Source: Anabaena minutissima FACHB-250
GTDB taxonomy: Bacteria; Cyanobacteriota; Cyanobacteriia; Cyanobacteriales; Nostocaceae
Assembly: GCF_014697125.1 (NCBI RefSeq)
Contig: NZ_JACJRG010000015.1
Coordinates: forward strand, 1-64,000
Direction: 5' to 3'
Length of the DNA: 64,000 bases
Shown: one piece after another, positions 62,393 through 64,000 of the stretch
Position numbering within the stretch: the stretch's first letter is position 1
Layout of the letters: the number at the start of each line of letters is the position of its first letter
The notes under the pieces: model-generated
Told to the model about the DNA's origin: nothing
The model's database searches: none
The model's input: the letters and a program-made list of their open reading frames with translations, nothing else
Translations under genes and position numbers: made by a program

Positions 62393-63310
62393 TTATACAT
62401 CCTCATAATCTGTAGAATTATCAGAATCTACATCTGATGAATCTATGGGTTTATACGGTACATAATCAGTTGGGATTGCTTCATCATCCTCTATCTGTCT
62501 GCGAGGATTGGTATCAGCAGGTGGACGACGTTTTCTTGGTCTGGGTGGCGTATCTTCGTTTACTTCTGAGCGCGGGGAAGTGTTATTACCCCGACGAGAA
62601 GGTTTTCTGGTTTCTCGGCTGGAACTTTCCCAATCATCAACTTCTTTATTAGAGGAAGAACTCCAATCTTCTTGTTCGTATCTTTCAGGAGTCCGATTGG
62701 ATGGACGCGTAGGAGGACGGCGGCGCGATGTTCTATCTGTCGTCGGCTCTGGTCTGTCGCTACTGGTGCGGCGTTCCCTGCGGGGTGGTTGCTCCTCATA
62801 ATAGTCATCACGAGAGGAACGATCATCTCTGCTAGGTCGAATCCGGGCGCGTACAGGACGTTCTTCTTCTTCCTCCTCTTGATAAGGTAGTGGTTCATAG
62901 TCTGATTCCACTTCAGCTTCGTATCCGCTCCGTTTCCTGTTATACGAGTAATCTCTGCTCACCTCGCGCTCATCCACAATCGGAGTGTTACGTTTAGCTT
63001 GTTGAGTAGCAATACTCCGTAAGCGAATACTTTCAATAGCAAAAAATACAGTTGTCCCCACCAAAAGCAGTTGACCAAATTGCAAAATCGGGTCTAAACG
63101 CCATCCTTGGAAAACAAGAATGAACCCGCACAATAAGCCGACAGCCGCAAAAAAGATATCTTGATCTCTTGACAGTTCTGGACGCACGGTACGGAGAAAA
63201 TACAGTGCTGCCCCAGCCACAGCCAGGAAAATTCCTAGAATACTGGCTGAGTTCGTCCCAAAATTTACCTGAGCCAGAACACTGGCTGAGTTCAGCCCAA
63301 AATTTAGCAT
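62393..63310 (-). CDS. ycf66: Ycf66 family protein
   Basis: The N-terminal region (about 1-95) matches Ycf66, with three membrane helices (ASILGIFLAVAGAALYFLRTVRP, IFFAAVGLLCGFILVFQGWRLDP and LLLVGTTVFFAIESIRLR). The remaining about 200 residues are a highly charged, Arg/Asp/Glu/Ser-rich disordered tail (RPVRARIRPSRDDRSSRDD). Ycf66 is conserved in cyanobacteria and some plastids with unknown function. psbX lies upstream on the same strand. Confidence 0.9.
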   Translation of the reverse strand: MLNFGLNSASVLAQVNFGTNSASILGIFLAVAGAALYFLRTVRPELSRDQDIFFAAVGLLCGFILVFQGWRLDPILQFGQLLLVGTTVFFAIESIRLRSIATQQAKRNTPIVDEREVSRDYSYNRKRSGYEAEVESDYEPLPYQEEEEEERPVRARIRPSRDDRSSRDDYYEEQPPRRERRTSSDRPEPTTDRTSRRRPPTRPSNRTPERYEQEDWSSSSNKEVDDWESSSRETRKPSRRGNNTSPRSEVNEDTPPRPRKRRPPADTNPRRQIEDDEAIPTDYVPYKPIDSSDVDSDNSTDYEDV

Positions 63311-63523
63311 TGTTCTTTATCCCAATATCAAATCTATGTTAACGAGCCACACTTAAAATCACTACTTTACGCAATCACAATATAATATTTAAGCTTCAAA
63401 GCAACTGGCAAAGAAGCTCTGAAGCTATTCACCGCAAGCTAAAAAAAGCTTAAGTCTGTCAGCAATAGGTCTAATAAGCTGACAGACAATCGTTTGAGAA
63501 AGTCGAACTGACTCCCTCAAACA

Positions 63524-63643
63524 TTAGGAACGTTGGATTTTATCTTTTTGGCTGATAAAAATCAAACCAATCGTAGCAGGGATAACAACAATTAAAGTAC
63601 CCCAACCTAGACTCCAAAGAAAATTTGATAAAGATGGTGTCAT
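63524..63643 (-). CDS. psbX: Photosystem II reaction centre protein PsbX
   Basis: This 39-residue single-helix subunit (MTPSLSNFLWSLGWGTLIV, then PATIGLIFISQKDKIQRS) lies near cytochrome b559 and helps quinone exchange in photosystem II. It is too short for many gene finders but matches the family almost throughout. ATG 63643 is the only sensible start. It precedes ycf66 on the same strand, a common cyanobacterial pair. Confidence 0.93.
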   Translation of the reverse strand: MTPSLSNFLWSLGWGTLIVVIPATIGLIFISQKDKIQRS

Positions 63644-63733
63644 GGATCTCAACCTTTATTTACACACTTCATCATAATTCTAATGGTGTATCACATCCTT
63701 GAGAAGCCTATTGTGTTGAAAGGCAACAAAGAA

Positions 63734-63767
63734 AAGGGGACAGGGGACAGGGGACAGGGGACAGAAA
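63734..63767. repeat. GGGGACA heptamer array
   Basis: Four GGGGACA units in tandem upstream of psbX form a short STRR. Confidence 0.85.
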
Positions 63768-63944
63768 ATAGGGAAAACTAGGTCAGCTTGAATGCAGTCT
63801 TGAGCTTAGTTACTTTTCGATACGCGCTAATAATTAACCGCATTTGGTTAGAATTTAAATAGAGAATGCTTTACAAAGCTTAAATTTTTCAGATTGCGCC
63901 CTAAGTTTTTTCTCTGTCCACAAATAGTAGCTCAGATCAATTCC

Positions 63945-64000
63945 ATGACTGCTGTTAACTTAACTGCTTGGATTCTTGGCCCTGTGCTGGGGCTAATGAC
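63945..64000 (+). CDS. Start of a hydrophobic protein, cut by the window end
   Basis: ATG 63945 opens a frame reading MTAVNLTAWILGPVLGLM to the window edge. It is a hydrophobic N terminus, so a membrane protein or signal peptide is likely. Too little is present to name it. Confidence 0.4.
   Translation, partial: MTAVNLTAWILGPVLGLM

Overview
The window comes from a filamentous, heterocyst-type cyanobacterium close to Anabaena/Nostoc (PCC 7120 or A. variabilis group). The evidence is many HIP1 octamers (GCGATCGC), heptameric STRR repeats, a FurA with cyanobacterial cysteine spacing (C101/C104/C133/C141/C144), psbX and ycf66, a cyAbrB regulator and large PAS/GAF kinases. It is ordinary chromosome; I found no rRNA, tRNA, CRISPR array or complete transposase.

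Layout. 0.1-6.7 kb: the 3' part of a group 2 sigma factor (SigC-like) whose N-terminal half is absent, then furA, a convergent peptidoglycan-binding gene (the arrangement that gives the alpha-furA antisense RNA in PCC 7120) and cobN. 6.7-20 kb: a GAF histidine kinase of cyanobacteriochrome type, a DUF1349 gene with a truncated P-loop kinase remnant, a paired small DMT transporter with a divergent MarR gene and a perfect 24-bp palindrome between them, a Tat-exported phosphoesterase, an L,D-transpeptidase, two receivers (one with Asp replaced by Glu) and a HTH-NACHT NTPase. 20-29.5 kb: KDPG aldolase, erythromycin-esterase family protein, HdeD, a CbpA/CbpM co-chaperone pair, a copper operon (copA, small membrane protein, merR) with a MerR-type operator, hemJ and a DUF6671 gene. 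29.7-36.5 kb: a two-gene kinase operon, including a 1688-residue CBS/multi-PAS kinase. 36.8-44.6 kb: housekeeping genes (trpG, dgkA, ybeY, prfB with a +1 programmed frameshift, a BI-1 protein, a SigF-type sigma factor, a DsbA-like protein). 45-54 kb: a glycosyltransferase/Gmd pair and the respiratory terminal oxidase locus ctaCDE with divergent ctaA and ctaB (heme A synthesis). 54-64 kb: a VapBC-like pair beside a toxin remnant, a Ser/Thr kinase-WD40 protein, a CPBP protease, cyAbrB (CalA type), sdhB, two TolB-like lipoproteins, ycf66 and psbX.

Themes. Respiration (ctaCDE, ctaA, ctaB, sdhB), tetrapyrrole and metal biology (furA, cobN, hemJ, copA) and signalling (four kinases, three regulators) dominate. 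Short repeats are very active: heptamer arrays sit inside cobN and copA in frame and form the stop codons of ctaA and sdhB, and there are MITE-like and palindromic dispersed repeats. The most provocative observations are the sigma gene split at the window edge, the NACHT protein as a possible defence gene, and the bilin-type GAF domain with an altered cysteine motif.
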